Source: Oscillospiraceae bacterium (GTDB lineage Bacteria; Bacillota; Clostridia; Oscillospirales; Oscillospiraceae). From it: a DNA stretch of 58,577 nucleotides. The notes beneath the pieces are model-generated. The model saw only the letters and a program-made list of their open reading frames with translations, had not been told where the DNA came from and did no database searches. The stretch spans positions 1-58,577 of the forward strand of contig JAFROD010000024.1 in NCBI GenBank assembly GCA_017429835.1, given 5' to 3'. A program made the position numbers and the translations under genes. This document shows, piece by piece, positions 50,274 through 58,444 of the stretch; positions within the stretch are counted from its first letter, which is position 1, and every line of letters begins with the position of its first letter.

Positions 50274-50302
50274 ATTATATTGGAGCCGCCCGGGTTTGTC
50301 AA
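50274..50302 (-). promoter_or_regulatory. Consensus promoter of the riboswitch-permease transcript
   Basis: On the minus strand TTGACA (50297-50302), 17 bp, TATAAT (50274-50279): a perfect sigma-A consensus, with the start about at the riboswitch 5' end. Confidence 0.88.
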
Positions 50303-50347
50303 CCCAAAAATTTCCGCCCTGCTCGGCGCAGGGCGGAAGCAAGAGGC

Positions 50348-51292
50348 TCAATGATGATAAATCGTCTTGTCGAGGGCGAAAACGCGCTGGCTGAACTTCC
50401 CTTCCGGTACGGACGCGAGGGTCTCGCGGTAAATCTCCATACGGCTGTCGATCAGGTCGATCAGCGACAGCAGCTCGCTTTCCGCGCACTGCGGGCGCAC
50501 GACCGCGCCGAATTCCGGCTCGCCGTGGTGCGAGAGGATCAGATGCTGCAGGAGGACGGATTTCTCCTCCGGTATATGCAGCTCCTTCGCAACTTCCGCG
50601 ATCTCCTGCGCGCCCATCGCCAGATGACCGAGCAGTTTCCCCTTGGTCGAATACTCCGTGACCAGCCCCAGCTCCGAGAAGGAGAACTCCTCCTCCTTGG
50701 CAAAATCGTGCAGGAGCGCGCCTGCCAACAGAAGGTCGCGGTCGACCGTATCGGCGTAGAGCTCGGCGAGCTGATCGGCGATCTTCATCATGTTTCCCGT
50801 GTGCATCAGCAGTCCGTTCAGAAAGCTGTGGTGCACACTTTTCGCGGCGGGAATGGAGCGGAAGGAATCCATGTGCCGCGCAAGCATTTCCGTACAGATC
50901 GCGCGGTAGTCGTCGTCCTGCAGGGAGGCTACCATCGTCTCCACGGAGGAAAGCATTTCCTCCGCGTCCATCGGCGCGACCGGAACGATCTCGGAAAGCT
51001 CGTACGGATCCGATTCCTGCGCCAGACGAATGCGCTCAACGGAGAGCTGCGACGTGCCGCGAAATGCCTGTACCGTTCCGCGAATCTTGACGACGCGCCC
51101 CTCGTCTGCCGCGCCGATCGGGCCGGGATAGTTCCAGACCTTCGTTTCGATCGCACCGGAAACGTCGGAAAGCACCGCGTTGAGATACATACTGCCGCTG
51201 GTCGAAGTCTTGATCGCAGCGGATTTGAGCAGATAGAAGCCCTCCACCGCGTCGCCCGGCGTCATATCGACGATTCGCTTGTTATACTCCAT
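50348..51292 (-). CDS. YhaM-type 3'-5' exonuclease (OB-fold plus HD domain)
   Basis: The start at ATG 51292 (MEYNKRIVDMTPGDAVEGFY) has GGAGG upstream; the open frame continues into the neighbour but lacks signals. The 314-residue protein has an N-terminal OB-fold nucleic-acid-binding domain (about 15-90, with IRGTVQAFRGTSQLSVERIR) and an HD phosphohydrolase domain with HHSFLNGLLMHTGNM and LLLAGALLHDFAKEEEFSFS, plus ILSHHGEPEFG. This matches the YhaM/Cbf1 family, which degrades RNA and DNA from the 3' end. It lies 11 bp after an HD hydrolase gene. Confidence 0.88.
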   Translation of the reverse strand: MEYNKRIVDMTPGDAVEGFYLLKSAAIKTSTSGSMYLNAVLSDVSGAIETKVWNYPGPIGAADEGRVVKIRGTVQAFRGTSQLSVERIRLAQESDPYELSEIVPVAPMDAEEMLSSVETMVASLQDDDYRAICTEMLARHMDSFRSIPAAKSVHHSFLNGLLMHTGNMMKIADQLAELYADTVDRDLLLAGALLHDFAKEEEFSFSELGLVTEYSTKGKLLGHLAMGAQEIAEVAKELHIPEEKSVLLQHLILSHHGEPEFGAVVRPQCAESELLSLIDLIDSRMEIYRETLASVPEGKFSQRVFALDKTIYHH

Positions 51293-51303
51293 ACCGTATC
51301 CTC

Positions 51304-52293
51304 CTATCTGCCGCAGACCCAGTAGTCCTGCGGCGACTGCTGAAACTTCAAAAGCTGTTCCCTGAACGCCAGACTGCAGGCGGACGCTCTGCCGGCATGC
51401 ATAATCAGCGGGTCGATGCGCCGCTTTTTCGCGGGAATGACGCGCCAGTCGCCGTCCTCTCCCGGCCGTTCTGCGGTCAGGATCTCCCGATAGCCGCAAT
51501 AGACTTCCCATCTATGCGCGAATTCCTCGTCCGCCTTCAGGCGCGTAAGCACCTCGGGCTCCGTGGTATACAGATCGCGCTCGGTCAGGATTCCCTTTCG
51601 GATCGCGTCGCCGAGCAGCTCCGCAAGCATCTGCATGGCGTAGCGGTCTTCGTCGGACACGTAGACCTTCGAACAGCACAGCGCGCCCTCCGCGAAAGCC
51701 AGCGCCTTTGACGCGGTGCGGAAGGTCAGCTCCGGCGCGCCGTCCTCGTTTTTGCCGACAAAGAGATCGTCATACAGCGTTTGCATCGTTTGAAGATCGG
51801 AAAAGCCGAACTGCACGAGGTTGCCGAGCGTATACTCGAGGCGGTCTGCGGAAAGCCGCGGGGCGTCGTTGTCCGCGACGGGATAACGGTGGTAGTCGCA
51901 CACGTCAGCCGTCTTCAGTCCGAGGGAGCGCAACACGCCCCGGATCTCCGGCGAGCCGTCGATCAGCTCCGTCGTTCCGTCCTCCGTCGATTCCTGTGTC
52001 AGATGATCGCCGCGCAGAAAATCGACGACGTGGGAAAAGGCGGGCGTGGCGACGTCGTGGAACAGTCCCGCAAGCGCCTGCACAGGCGACTGCGTAAAAT
52101 GCCAGACGATCAGACCGACGCCGAGGCTGTGATCATAGCGGGAGTACTTGGTGCAGCGGTCAAATTGCGGAAAGGCGGTGTACTCGCAGCCGCAGTTCAT
52201 TCCGACCTCCCTGAGCCGCCGCATTGGGGGCGTATCTGCCGCTTTTTGCAGAAAATCCGGGATCTCCGGATGGTATATCCTGTAAACTTCCAT
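51304..52293 (-). CDS. HD-domain phosphohydrolase (dGTPase-like)
   Basis: A 329-residue protein. The HD metal site is recognisable: TKYSRYDHSLGVGLIVWHFT (first His), LAGLFHDVATPAFSHVVDFL (HD pair) and RLSADRLEYTLGNLVQFGFS (last Asp). Spacing and flanks resemble dNTP triphosphohydrolases and related HD proteins, but the nucleotide specificity is not clear. Operon with the YhaM-like exonuclease suggests a joint role in nucleic-acid or nucleotide turnover. Confidence 0.82.
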   Translation of the reverse strand: MEVYRIYHPEIPDFLQKAADTPPMRRLREVGMNCGCEYTAFPQFDRCTKYSRYDHSLGVGLIVWHFTQSPVQALAGLFHDVATPAFSHVVDFLRGDHLTQESTEDGTTELIDGSPEIRGVLRSLGLKTADVCDYHRYPVADNDAPRLSADRLEYTLGNLVQFGFSDLQTMQTLYDDLFVGKNEDGAPELTFRTASKALAFAEGALCCSKVYVSDEDRYAMQMLAELLGDAIRKGILTERDLYTTEPEVLTRLKADEEFAHRWEVYCGYREILTAERPGEDGDWRVIPAKKRRIDPLIMHAGRASACSLAFREQLLKFQQSPQDYWVCGR

Positions 52294-52309
52294 TTCGCTT
52301 CAGTTAGAG

Positions 52310-52341
52310 CAAGTGTCTGCCTGCAAGCAGGCAGACACTTG
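52310..52341. terminator. Inverted repeat / terminator between the surface-protein and HD genes
   Basis: A perfect 15-bp stem (52310-52324 with 52327-52341), CAAGTGTCTGCCTGC and its complement. It lacks a strong T-tract but is well placed to end the 52359-53021 transcript in the minus direction. Confidence 0.6.
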
Positions 52342-52358
52342 AACTGTCAATCAGTTAC

Positions 52359-53021
52359 TCAGCGGGTGACCGTGCCGGACGCGGTGACCTGCTCCAGCGG
52401 CGTGCCGCTGTAGGTGCCGCGGAAATCCCACGCCACGTCGACGCTTGCAGAGTCGCCGGACATCTCCATCGTGCAGCTTGCAAGCAGATGGGTCGTCTTG
52501 CTGCCCGACCACGTGACGTCCGCGCTGTCGAAAGACTTGGTCACGCCGCCCAGCGTGATGTGGATGCCGTCAATGCGCGAGCCGACGTTGATGCTGAAAG
52601 AGCTGATGGAAACGTCAAAGCGAACCATCTTCGTGCCGTCGGAGGAGGAATAGGTCGTCCAGTCGACGATCAGCTCTAGACCCGTGCCAGTGCTGGAAGT
52701 AAACTGACCGGAGTTCGTCTTTTCGCCGTCGATCGGCGCTGCCGTCTCGGTCGGTTCCTCGGTCGCTTCCGTCGGCTCGGTCGGCGCCTGGGTCGGCTCC
52801 GTCTGCTCGGTTTTCTCGGTCGCCTTCGTTTCCGGTGCGTCGGTCTGCGTCGGCTCTTCCGTCTGCTCGGACGGTTCCGTCGCTTCCGTGTGAGTCTCGG
52901 TCTGTACGGTACTGATCTCCGTCGATTCGTTTGCCGCTTTCTTTTCGCGGATCATAAAAAATGCCAACAGTCCGATAAGAATTGCCAGCACAACTGCCAG
53001 CGCAATAATGATCTTATTCAT
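52359..53021 (-). CDS. Membrane-anchored surface protein with Thr/Glu/Pro-rich stalk, function unknown
   Basis: A 220-residue protein. It has an N-terminal uncleaved-type helix (IIIALAVVLAILIGLLAFFM, about 4-23), then a low-complexity stalk of Thr, Glu and Pro repeats (about 30-105) and a globular C-terminal beta-rich domain (about 108-220) with ELIVDWTTYSSSDGTKMVRF and repeated Ser/Asp-rich strands. No catalytic motif or family is recognised. The layout resembles other short extracellular sensors or binding proteins in this window (for example the ribonuclease linker). Confidence 0.65.
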   Translation of the reverse strand: MNKIIIALAVVLAILIGLLAFFMIREKKAANESTEISTVQTETHTEATEPSEQTEEPTQTDAPETKATEKTEQTEPTQAPTEPTEATEEPTETAAPIDGEKTNSGQFTSSTGTGLELIVDWTTYSSSDGTKMVRFDVSISSFSINVGSRIDGIHITLGGVTKSFDSADVTWSGSKTTHLLASCTMEMSGDSASVDVAWDFRGTYSGTPLEQVTASGTVTR

Positions 53022-53209
53022 GGTGCCTCCTTAGGTATTTCTCTATTGCGTTTATTATACAACGAAATCCCGCGAATTTCCACCACATTTTGCAAATTTC
53101 TTTCAAAGATTGCACATGGCAGATTTTTTCGTCGAAATACGGAAAATCATCTCGCAAAAGCGTTGAAAATGCGTTATAATAATAAAAACGAACGCGGAGG
53201 CAACCGTCT

Positions 53210-54649
53210 ATGGGAAAATTCGAAAAGAAGAAGCGCAGGCACTGGCTTTGGATCGTTCCGCTCGCCGTGATCGTCGCTGCGGCGGTCTTTTGCTTCGTGA
53301 TCAACCGCTGGCAAGTCACGGTCGCGCTGAACGGCAAGGAGGAAGTGACGGTCGAATGCGGCACGCAGTACATTGACGAGGGCGCGGTCGCCTGCTTCGG
53401 CGGAACGATTTTTCCTGCCGATCTCAAGACGCTTGACGTTACGGCGGAGAATCGCGTCGACGCGATGAAGCCCGGCGATTATTCCATCGTCTACCGTGCG
53501 GAATACCTGATGTTCCGCAGCAGTGCGGAGCGCACCGTGCATATCGTCGATACGACGCTGCCGGAGCTGACGCTGTTGGGCGATACGGTCTGCTACGACC
53601 TGCCGGAGCTCCCCTTCGTCGAACCGGGCTACGCCGCAAGAGACAACGTCGACGGCGACATCACCGACCGCGTCACCTGCGAGGAGATCGACGGAAAGCT
53701 GGTCTATACCGTTTCCGATTCCTCCGGCAACACCGTACAGGCAACCCGCAGGATCTTCCATGAGGACAGTCTTGCGCCGGAGATTATCCTGGAAGGCGGC
53801 GATGAAGTCGATCTGAACGCCGGCATTCCTTACGAAGAACCAGGCTTCTCCTGCATAGACAACTGCGCGGGCGATATCACCGACCGTGTCACCGTCAGCG
53901 GCGAAGTAGACTGCTACCACAAGGGCGTTTACGAGATCACCTATACCGCCGAGGACGATTATCACAACGTCGCCATGGTCACGCGCACCGTCAACGTCGT
54001 GCCCGTGCCGCAGCCGGACAAGGTCGACCCCGGGGACAAGGTCATCTATCTGACCTTTGACGACGGCCCGAGCCCCTACACCAAACAGCTTCTGGACGTT
54101 CTGGACGCTTACAACGTCAAGGCGACCTTCTTCGTCGTGAACACCGCCTATTCCGACCTGATCGCGGAGGAATTCGCCCGCGGACACAGCATTGGCATTC
54201 ATACTGCCAGTCACAATTACGACAAAATCTATGCCAGTGAGGAAGCCTACTTTGAAGACCTGCAAATCATGCAGGATCTGATCGTCAGCCTGACCGGTCA
54301 GCGCACCACGCTGGTACGCTTCCCGGGCGGCAGCTCCAACACCGTCAGCAAATTCAACCCCGGCATCATGACGACGCTTGCCGCCGATCTGACGGATATG
54401 GGTTACCAGTATTTTGACTGGAACGTCAGCAGCGGCGATGCCGGCGAGACGACTGAGACGCAGCGGGTCTTCGAGAACGTGATCAACGGCGTCCAGTGGC
54501 AGAACGTCTCCATCGTCCTGCAGCACGACATCAAGGATTTCAGCGTTGCGGCAGTCGAGCAGATCATCATTTGGGGACTGAACAACGGCTATACCTTCCT
54601 GCCCCTCGATTCCACCAGTCCGACCTCTCACCACCGCATTGCGAACTGA
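53210..54649 (+). CDS. PgdA-type polysaccharide (peptidoglycan) deacetylase with Ig-like repeats
   Basis: A 479-residue protein. It has a basic N-terminus and membrane helix (WLWIVPLAVIVAAAVFCFVI, about 12-31), then Ig-like domains of the DUF5011 type (two clear copies sharing EPGxxxxDNxxGDITDRVT, about 115-270) and a NodB deacetylase domain (about 282-475). The catalytic motifs are complete: LTFDDGPSPYT, HTASHNY and RFPGGSSN, with NVSSGDAG and VLQHD later. The Ig repeats should reach into the wall. De-N-acetylation of GlcNAc gives lysozyme resistance (family knowledge). Monocistronic, TATAAT at 53175-53180. Confidence 0.9.
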   Translation: MGKFEKKKRRHWLWIVPLAVIVAAAVFCFVINRWQVTVALNGKEEVTVECGTQYIDEGAVACFGGTIFPADLKTLDVTAENRVDAMKPGDYSIVYRAEYLMFRSSAERTVHIVDTTLPELTLLGDTVCYDLPELPFVEPGYAARDNVDGDITDRVTCEEIDGKLVYTVSDSSGNTVQATRRIFHEDSLAPEIILEGGDEVDLNAGIPYEEPGFSCIDNCAGDITDRVTVSGEVDCYHKGVYEITYTAEDDYHNVAMVTRTVNVVPVPQPDKVDPGDKVIYLTFDDGPSPYTKQLLDVLDAYNVKATFFVVNTAYSDLIAEEFARGHSIGIHTASHNYDKIYASEEAYFEDLQIMQDLIVSLTGQRTTLVRFPGGSSNTVSKFNPGIMTTLAADLTDMGYQYFDWNVSSGDAGETTETQRVFENVINGVQWQNVSIVLQHDIKDFSVAAVEQIIIWGLNNGYTFLPLDSTSPTSHHRIAN

Positions 54650-54653
54650 GCAT

Positions 54654-54687
54654 AAAAACGGCGGCTCCGCGGAGCCGCCGTTTTTTT
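54654..54687. terminator. Bidirectional terminator between deacetylase and flavoprotein operons
   Basis: The palindrome CGGCGGCTCCGCGGAGCCGC, completed by CG (54659-54680), is flanked by A5 and T7. It ends both convergent transcripts. Confidence 0.88.
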
Positions 54688-55042
54688 ACGCTTTCGGTAC
54701 GTTTTTTGTTGCGATCAGGGCGACGCCCGTGCCGGCAACGTCCGGCAGAATGACGTCCCCGATCGCCGCCGGCGCATGGACGCAGACCCGCTTGATCTCC
54801 TCCATGCAGGCGGCAATCTTGTCTTTTGGAATATCGGTCTGCGTGCGGACGGAAAGGCGGCTGACCGCGCCGCCGCGGATCGCCACGGTGGAAGTCACCG
54901 TGCGTTTCGGACACAAGACTTCATTCTTGGCGTACGTCTCGCCGCGCGGACAGGTGTTGCCCTCCACGCGAAGATTTCCGTCCTCTTCAAACACGCGCAG
55001 GCTGCAGCCGAGCGGGCAGCCGATACAGGTCAGCTCTCTCAT
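54686..55042 (-). CDS. DUF1667 Fe-S protein (third subunit of flavoprotein complex)
   Basis: A 118-residue protein with CIGCPLGCSL at residues 5-14 and CPRGETYAKNEVLCPKRTVT near 32-51, giving four-plus cysteines for a [4Fe-4S] cluster. This matches DUF1667, which regularly follows GlpA- and GlpB-like genes in Clostridia. It probably passes electrons from the dehydrogenase to a carrier. It starts 1 bp after the FAD gene ends. Confidence 0.88.
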   Translation of the reverse strand: MRELTCIGCPLGCSLRVFEEDGNLRVEGNTCPRGETYAKNEVLCPKRTVTSTVAIRGGAVSRLSVRTQTDIPKDKIAACMEEIKRVCVHAPAAIGDVILPDVAGTGVALIATKNVPKA

Positions 55043-55043
55043 A

Positions 55044-56297
55044 TCACTCCACCTCCGTGCAAATGCGGATCGACTGAAGCGGCTCTTTGAGCTCGCTTTT
55101 CTTCAGAATGACCTGCTCCATTTCGCCGGGCGCGAGTACCCGCTTTTTGATCCGACGAATGCGCTCGCCGTTGCAGTATACGCAGATATAGCGGTCGCGG
55201 TAGACGTCTGCCACGCGGAAACGCACCGTAACGGCGTCCGCCATGTGTTCCGGATCGAGCTTTTGCGGCACGGTATAGCGCACGCCGTTATCCGCCGTGA
55301 TATCCACCGTCCTGCCCGCAGCAGGCTGCGACAGAACGTATGCCGCCGCGTTTTTGCCTGCAAGCGCCGCCTCCTCGGAAACGTAGTCCACGAGGTCGTG
55401 CACGTGCAGGACGTTGCCGCAGGCGAAGACGCCCTCGCAGTCGGTCTGCAGGCGGTCGTCGACCTCCGGGCCGTTCGTCACGCGGCTCATCGTTACGTCA
55501 AGCGCACGCGTCAGCTCGTTTTCCGGCAGCAGGCCGACTGAAAGCAGCAGCGTATCGCAGGCGTAGTACTCCTCCGTTCCCGCGATCGGGCGGCGGTTCT
55601 CATCGACCCGCGCGAGCGTCACCCCCGTCAGGCGTTCCTTGCCGTGGATCTCCACGACCGTATGGCTCAGCTTCAGCGGGATGCCGAAGTCGTCCAGGCA
55701 TTGCACGATATTCCGCTTCAAGCCGCCGGAATACGGCATCAGCTCCGCGACGACCTTGACCTTCGCGCCCTCGAGCGTCATGCGGCGCGCCATGATGAGT
55801 CCGATATCGCCCGAGCCGAGGATCACGACCTCCTTGCCGACCTGATAGCCCTCGATGTTCATCAGGCGCTGCGCCGTTCCCGCGGAGAATATGCCGGCGG
55901 GACGGCTGCCCGGGATATTCAGCGCGCCGCGCGGGCGCTCGCGGCAGCCCATTGCCAGAATCAGCGCCTTTGCCTGCACCTGCACGAGACCCTCCTCGCG
56001 GCTGACGTAGGTGACAAGCTTTTCTTTTGAAATCGAAATCACCGTCGCGCCGAGACGGTACGGGATATTTTCCTCTTTTACCTGCGCGATAAAGCGCGCG
56101 GCGTATTCCGGGCCGGTCAACTCCTCCTTGAAGGTGTGCAGACCGAAGCCGTTATGGATGCACTGGTTCAGAATGCCGCCGAGCACGTGATCGCGCTCCA
56201 GAATCAGGATATCCTGCACGCCGGCGCGGCGTGCGCTCACTGCCGCGGCAAGTCCCGCAGGGCCGCCGCCGATCACGATCAAATCATGTATTTTCAT
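55044..56297 (-). CDS. FAD-dependent NAD(P)H oxidoreductase (second subunit)
   Basis: The start at ATG 56297 (MKIHDLIVIGGGPAG) overlaps the upstream stop by 4 bp; the longer frame runs through that gene. The 417-residue protein has the FAD-binding GGGPAGLAAAVSARRAG, a second Rossmann motif VVILGSGDIGLIMARRMTLE and the ATG/GD-type motif DCEGVFACGNVLHVHDLVD. It resembles the NADH-oxidase-like partner of the anaerobic glycerol-3-phosphate dehydrogenase complex. It probably links NAD(P)H to the GlpA-like subunit. Confidence 0.85.
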   Translation of the reverse strand: MKIHDLIVIGGGPAGLAAAVSARRAGVQDILILERDHVLGGILNQCIHNGFGLHTFKEELTGPEYAARFIAQVKEENIPYRLGATVISISKEKLVTYVSREEGLVQVQAKALILAMGCRERPRGALNIPGSRPAGIFSAGTAQRLMNIEGYQVGKEVVILGSGDIGLIMARRMTLEGAKVKVVAELMPYSGGLKRNIVQCLDDFGIPLKLSHTVVEIHGKERLTGVTLARVDENRRPIAGTEEYYACDTLLLSVGLLPENELTRALDVTMSRVTNGPEVDDRLQTDCEGVFACGNVLHVHDLVDYVSEEAALAGKNAAAYVLSQPAAGRTVDITADNGVRYTVPQKLDPEHMADAVTVRFRVADVYRDRYICVYCNGERIRRIKKRVLAPGEMEQVILKKSELKEPLQSIRICTEVE

Positions 56298-57739
56298 TTC
56301 CGTCCCTCCATCGTGCCGGTCAGCAGCTCCGAGCCGGAAACGTTTTTGCAGATCTCCTCCATCGGGCGGTGCAGCTCCCGCGACAGGATCTCCATCAGGC
56401 GCGGCGTACAGAAGCCCGCCTGGCAACGGCCCATGCCGGCGCGGACGCGCCGTTTGACGCCGTCCAGCGAGACTGCGCCGACGGGTCTGCGGATCGCCTC
56501 GACGATCTCGCCTTCGCTGATCTGTTCACAGCGGCAGACGATGCTGCCGTAAAGCGGATTGACCGCGATCAGCGCCTTCCGTTCCTCCGCAGGCAGCTCC
56601 GCGAGGCGCGGGATCGCCTTGCGCGTGGGAACGAAGTCCGCTTTTTCTTCCGCGCCGAGCTTCTTTGCGATCAAATCCGCGAGATAGCAGCCGATCGCAG
56701 GCGCAGAGGTCAGACCGGGCGATTCGATGCCCGCCGCCTCAAAGAAGTTTTCTGCGTCCGGCGTCTCGCCAATGATGAAGTCTCCGCCGTCTTCGTGCGC
56801 GCGCAGCCCCGAGAACGAGGTAATCACCGACCGCGTTGGCAGGTCGCGGACGCTCAGCGCGGCGGTCTTCGTCAGATAGGAAAGCTCTGCGGCAGTCGTC
56901 GGCGTCTGCTCCTTATCCTCGACGTCGGTCGCCGTCGGGCCGATCAGCAGATTGCCGTGTGCCGTCGGCGTGACCAGAACGCCCTTGCCGAGCGCGCTCG
57001 GAAGCTGGAACACGGTACAGGAAACGTAGCCGCCCACTTCCTTGTCCAGCAGGCAGTAATCGCCCTTGCGGGCCGTGATATGCATTGGGAGCTTGCTGAC
57101 CATGCGGTGGATCTCATCGGCATGGACGCCCGCTGCGTTGACGACGCAGTTTGCGCCGATCAGCGCATGATCGGTGGTGATAAGATAGCCGTCTTCCTCG
57201 CGCGAAATACCGGTCACGGTCTCATTTCTGCGAAATTCCACGCCGTTGGCGCAGGCGTTCTCCGCCAGCGCGATCGTCAGCTCGAACGGGCAGATGATCC
57301 CGCCGGTCGGCGCATACAGCGCGGCGACCGCATTCCCGCTCAGATTCGGCTCCTTCCGGCGCGCTTCGTCGCCGGTCAGGATCGCAAGTCCCTCCACGCC
57401 GTTTGCAACGCCGCGCTCATACAACTCGTGCAGCGCGGGCAGTCCTTCCTCGGACAGACACAGCACCAAAGAACCGTTGCGCTTGAAGCGGATATCCAGC
57501 TCTTCCGCAAGCTTCGGCATCATACGGCTGCCCAGCAGATTCATCTTCGCTTTCATCGTCCCCGGCTTCGCGTCGAAGCCGGCGTGGACGATGCCGCTGT
57601 TCGCCTTCGACGTGCCGGAGCAAACGTCCTCGCCTTTTTCGATCAGGCAAATCCGCAGGGCTCGGCGCGACAGCTCTCTTGCGACCGCGCAGCCGATCAC
57701 GCCGCCGCCGATCACGACGACGTCATAGTCTTTCCGCAT
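56294..57739 (-). CDS. GlpA-like FAD-dependent (glycerol-3-phosphate) dehydrogenase with BFD-like [2Fe-2S] domain
   Basis: A 481-residue protein. It has N-terminal FAD-binding VVIGGGVIGCAVARELSRRA, a DAO fold with GTSKANSGIVHAGFDAKPGT, and a C-terminal BFD-like domain with CRCEQISEGEIVEAIRR and AGMGRCQAGFCTPRLMEIL. This architecture is that of GlpA-type glycerol-3-phosphate dehydrogenase in Firmicutes. Glycerol-3-phosphate could be supplied by the GDPD encoded upstream in the window. First gene of a three-gene operon; no glycerol kinase is adjacent, so another hydroxy-acid substrate is possible. Confidence 0.85.
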   Translation of the reverse strand: MRKDYDVVVIGGGVIGCAVARELSRRALRICLIEKGEDVCSGTSKANSGIVHAGFDAKPGTMKAKMNLLGSRMMPKLAEELDIRFKRNGSLVLCLSEEGLPALHELYERGVANGVEGLAILTGDEARRKEPNLSGNAVAALYAPTGGIICPFELTIALAENACANGVEFRRNETVTGISREEDGYLITTDHALIGANCVVNAAGVHADEIHRMVSKLPMHITARKGDYCLLDKEVGGYVSCTVFQLPSALGKGVLVTPTAHGNLLIGPTATDVEDKEQTPTTAAELSYLTKTAALSVRDLPTRSVITSFSGLRAHEDGGDFIIGETPDAENFFEAAGIESPGLTSAPAIGCYLADLIAKKLGAEEKADFVPTRKAIPRLAELPAEERKALIAVNPLYGSIVCRCEQISEGEIVEAIRRPVGAVSLDGVKRRVRAGMGRCQAGFCTPRLMEILSRELHRPMEEICKNVSGSELLTGTMEGRK

Positions 57740-57770
57740 TTACCTGCCTCCCTTCGTCATGTATAGTATT

Positions 57771-57798
57771 ATTATACCGCATTTGTTCGTTTTCGCAA
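57771..57798 (-). promoter_or_regulatory. Promoter of the GlpA-like operon
   Basis: On the minus strand TTGCGA (57793-57798), 16 bp, TATAAT (57771-57776), followed by GGGAGG before the ATG at 57739. Confidence 0.7.
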
Positions 57799-57878
57799 GA
57801 ACGGATTTTGCATTTACGGATAGCGCGTCAAGAAAAAATGATATATAATAGCTGCAGAAACCGAAAGGAGCCGACGCT

Positions 57879-58433
57879 ATGAACCGCTGCGCATGGGTCA
57901 ATCCGAAGAATCCGCTGTATATCCGCTATCACGACGAGGAATGGGGCGTTCCCCTGCACGACGACGGGGCGCTGTACGAGCTTCTGATTTTGGAGTCCTT
58001 TCAGGCGGGGCTGTCGTGGGAGTGCGTCCTGAACAAGCGCGAGGCGTTTCAGCAAGCGTTCGACGGCTTTGATATTCAAAAGGTCAGCGCCTACGGCGAT
58101 GAAAAGATTGAGGCGCTCATGCAGGATCCCGCCATCATCCGCAACCGCCGGAAGATCGCCGCCGCGATCGAAAACAGCAGGGTGTTTTTGGATATCCAAC
58201 AGGAATTCGGCTCGTTCGACGCGTACCTGCGGAGCTTCACGGGCGGGAAGACCTATTACGAGGAATACACGCTCCGCACGACCTCTCCCCTGTCCGACGC
58301 CATTTCGGAGGACTTGAAGCGCCGCGGGATGCGCTTCGTCGGCTCCACGACCCTCTACGCTTTTCTGCAGTCCGCCGGCGTGATCGACGCGCACGGGCCG
58401 GAATGTGACAAACATTGCAAAGCAGGGAGCTGA
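57879..58433 (+). CDS. tag: DNA-3-methyladenine glycosylase I
   Basis: A 184-residue enzyme of normal length. It has the N-terminal RCAWVNPKNPLYIRYHDEEW with the zinc Cys and His, ESFQAGLSWECVLNKREAF with the base-pocket residues, and the C-terminal zinc residues in DAHGPECDKHC. It excises 3-methyladenine from alkylated DNA. RBS AAAGGAG lies ten nt upstream and TATAAT near 57843. It stands alone at the chromosomal edge of an IS element. Confidence 0.95.
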   Translation: MNRCAWVNPKNPLYIRYHDEEWGVPLHDDGALYELLILESFQAGLSWECVLNKREAFQQAFDGFDIQKVSAYGDEKIEALMQDPAIIRNRRKIAAAIENSRVFLDIQQEFGSFDAYLRSFTGGKTYYEEYTLRTTSPLSDAISEDLKRRGMRFVGSTTLYAFLQSAGVIDAHGPECDKHCKAGS

Positions 58434-58444
58434 TCACAGCTGCA

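Noticed and set aside
56231..57766. 511-codon plus-strand frame opposite the GlpA-like gene
   Set aside because: Shadow of a strongly conserved FAD protein; the product would be Arg/His-rich without motifs.
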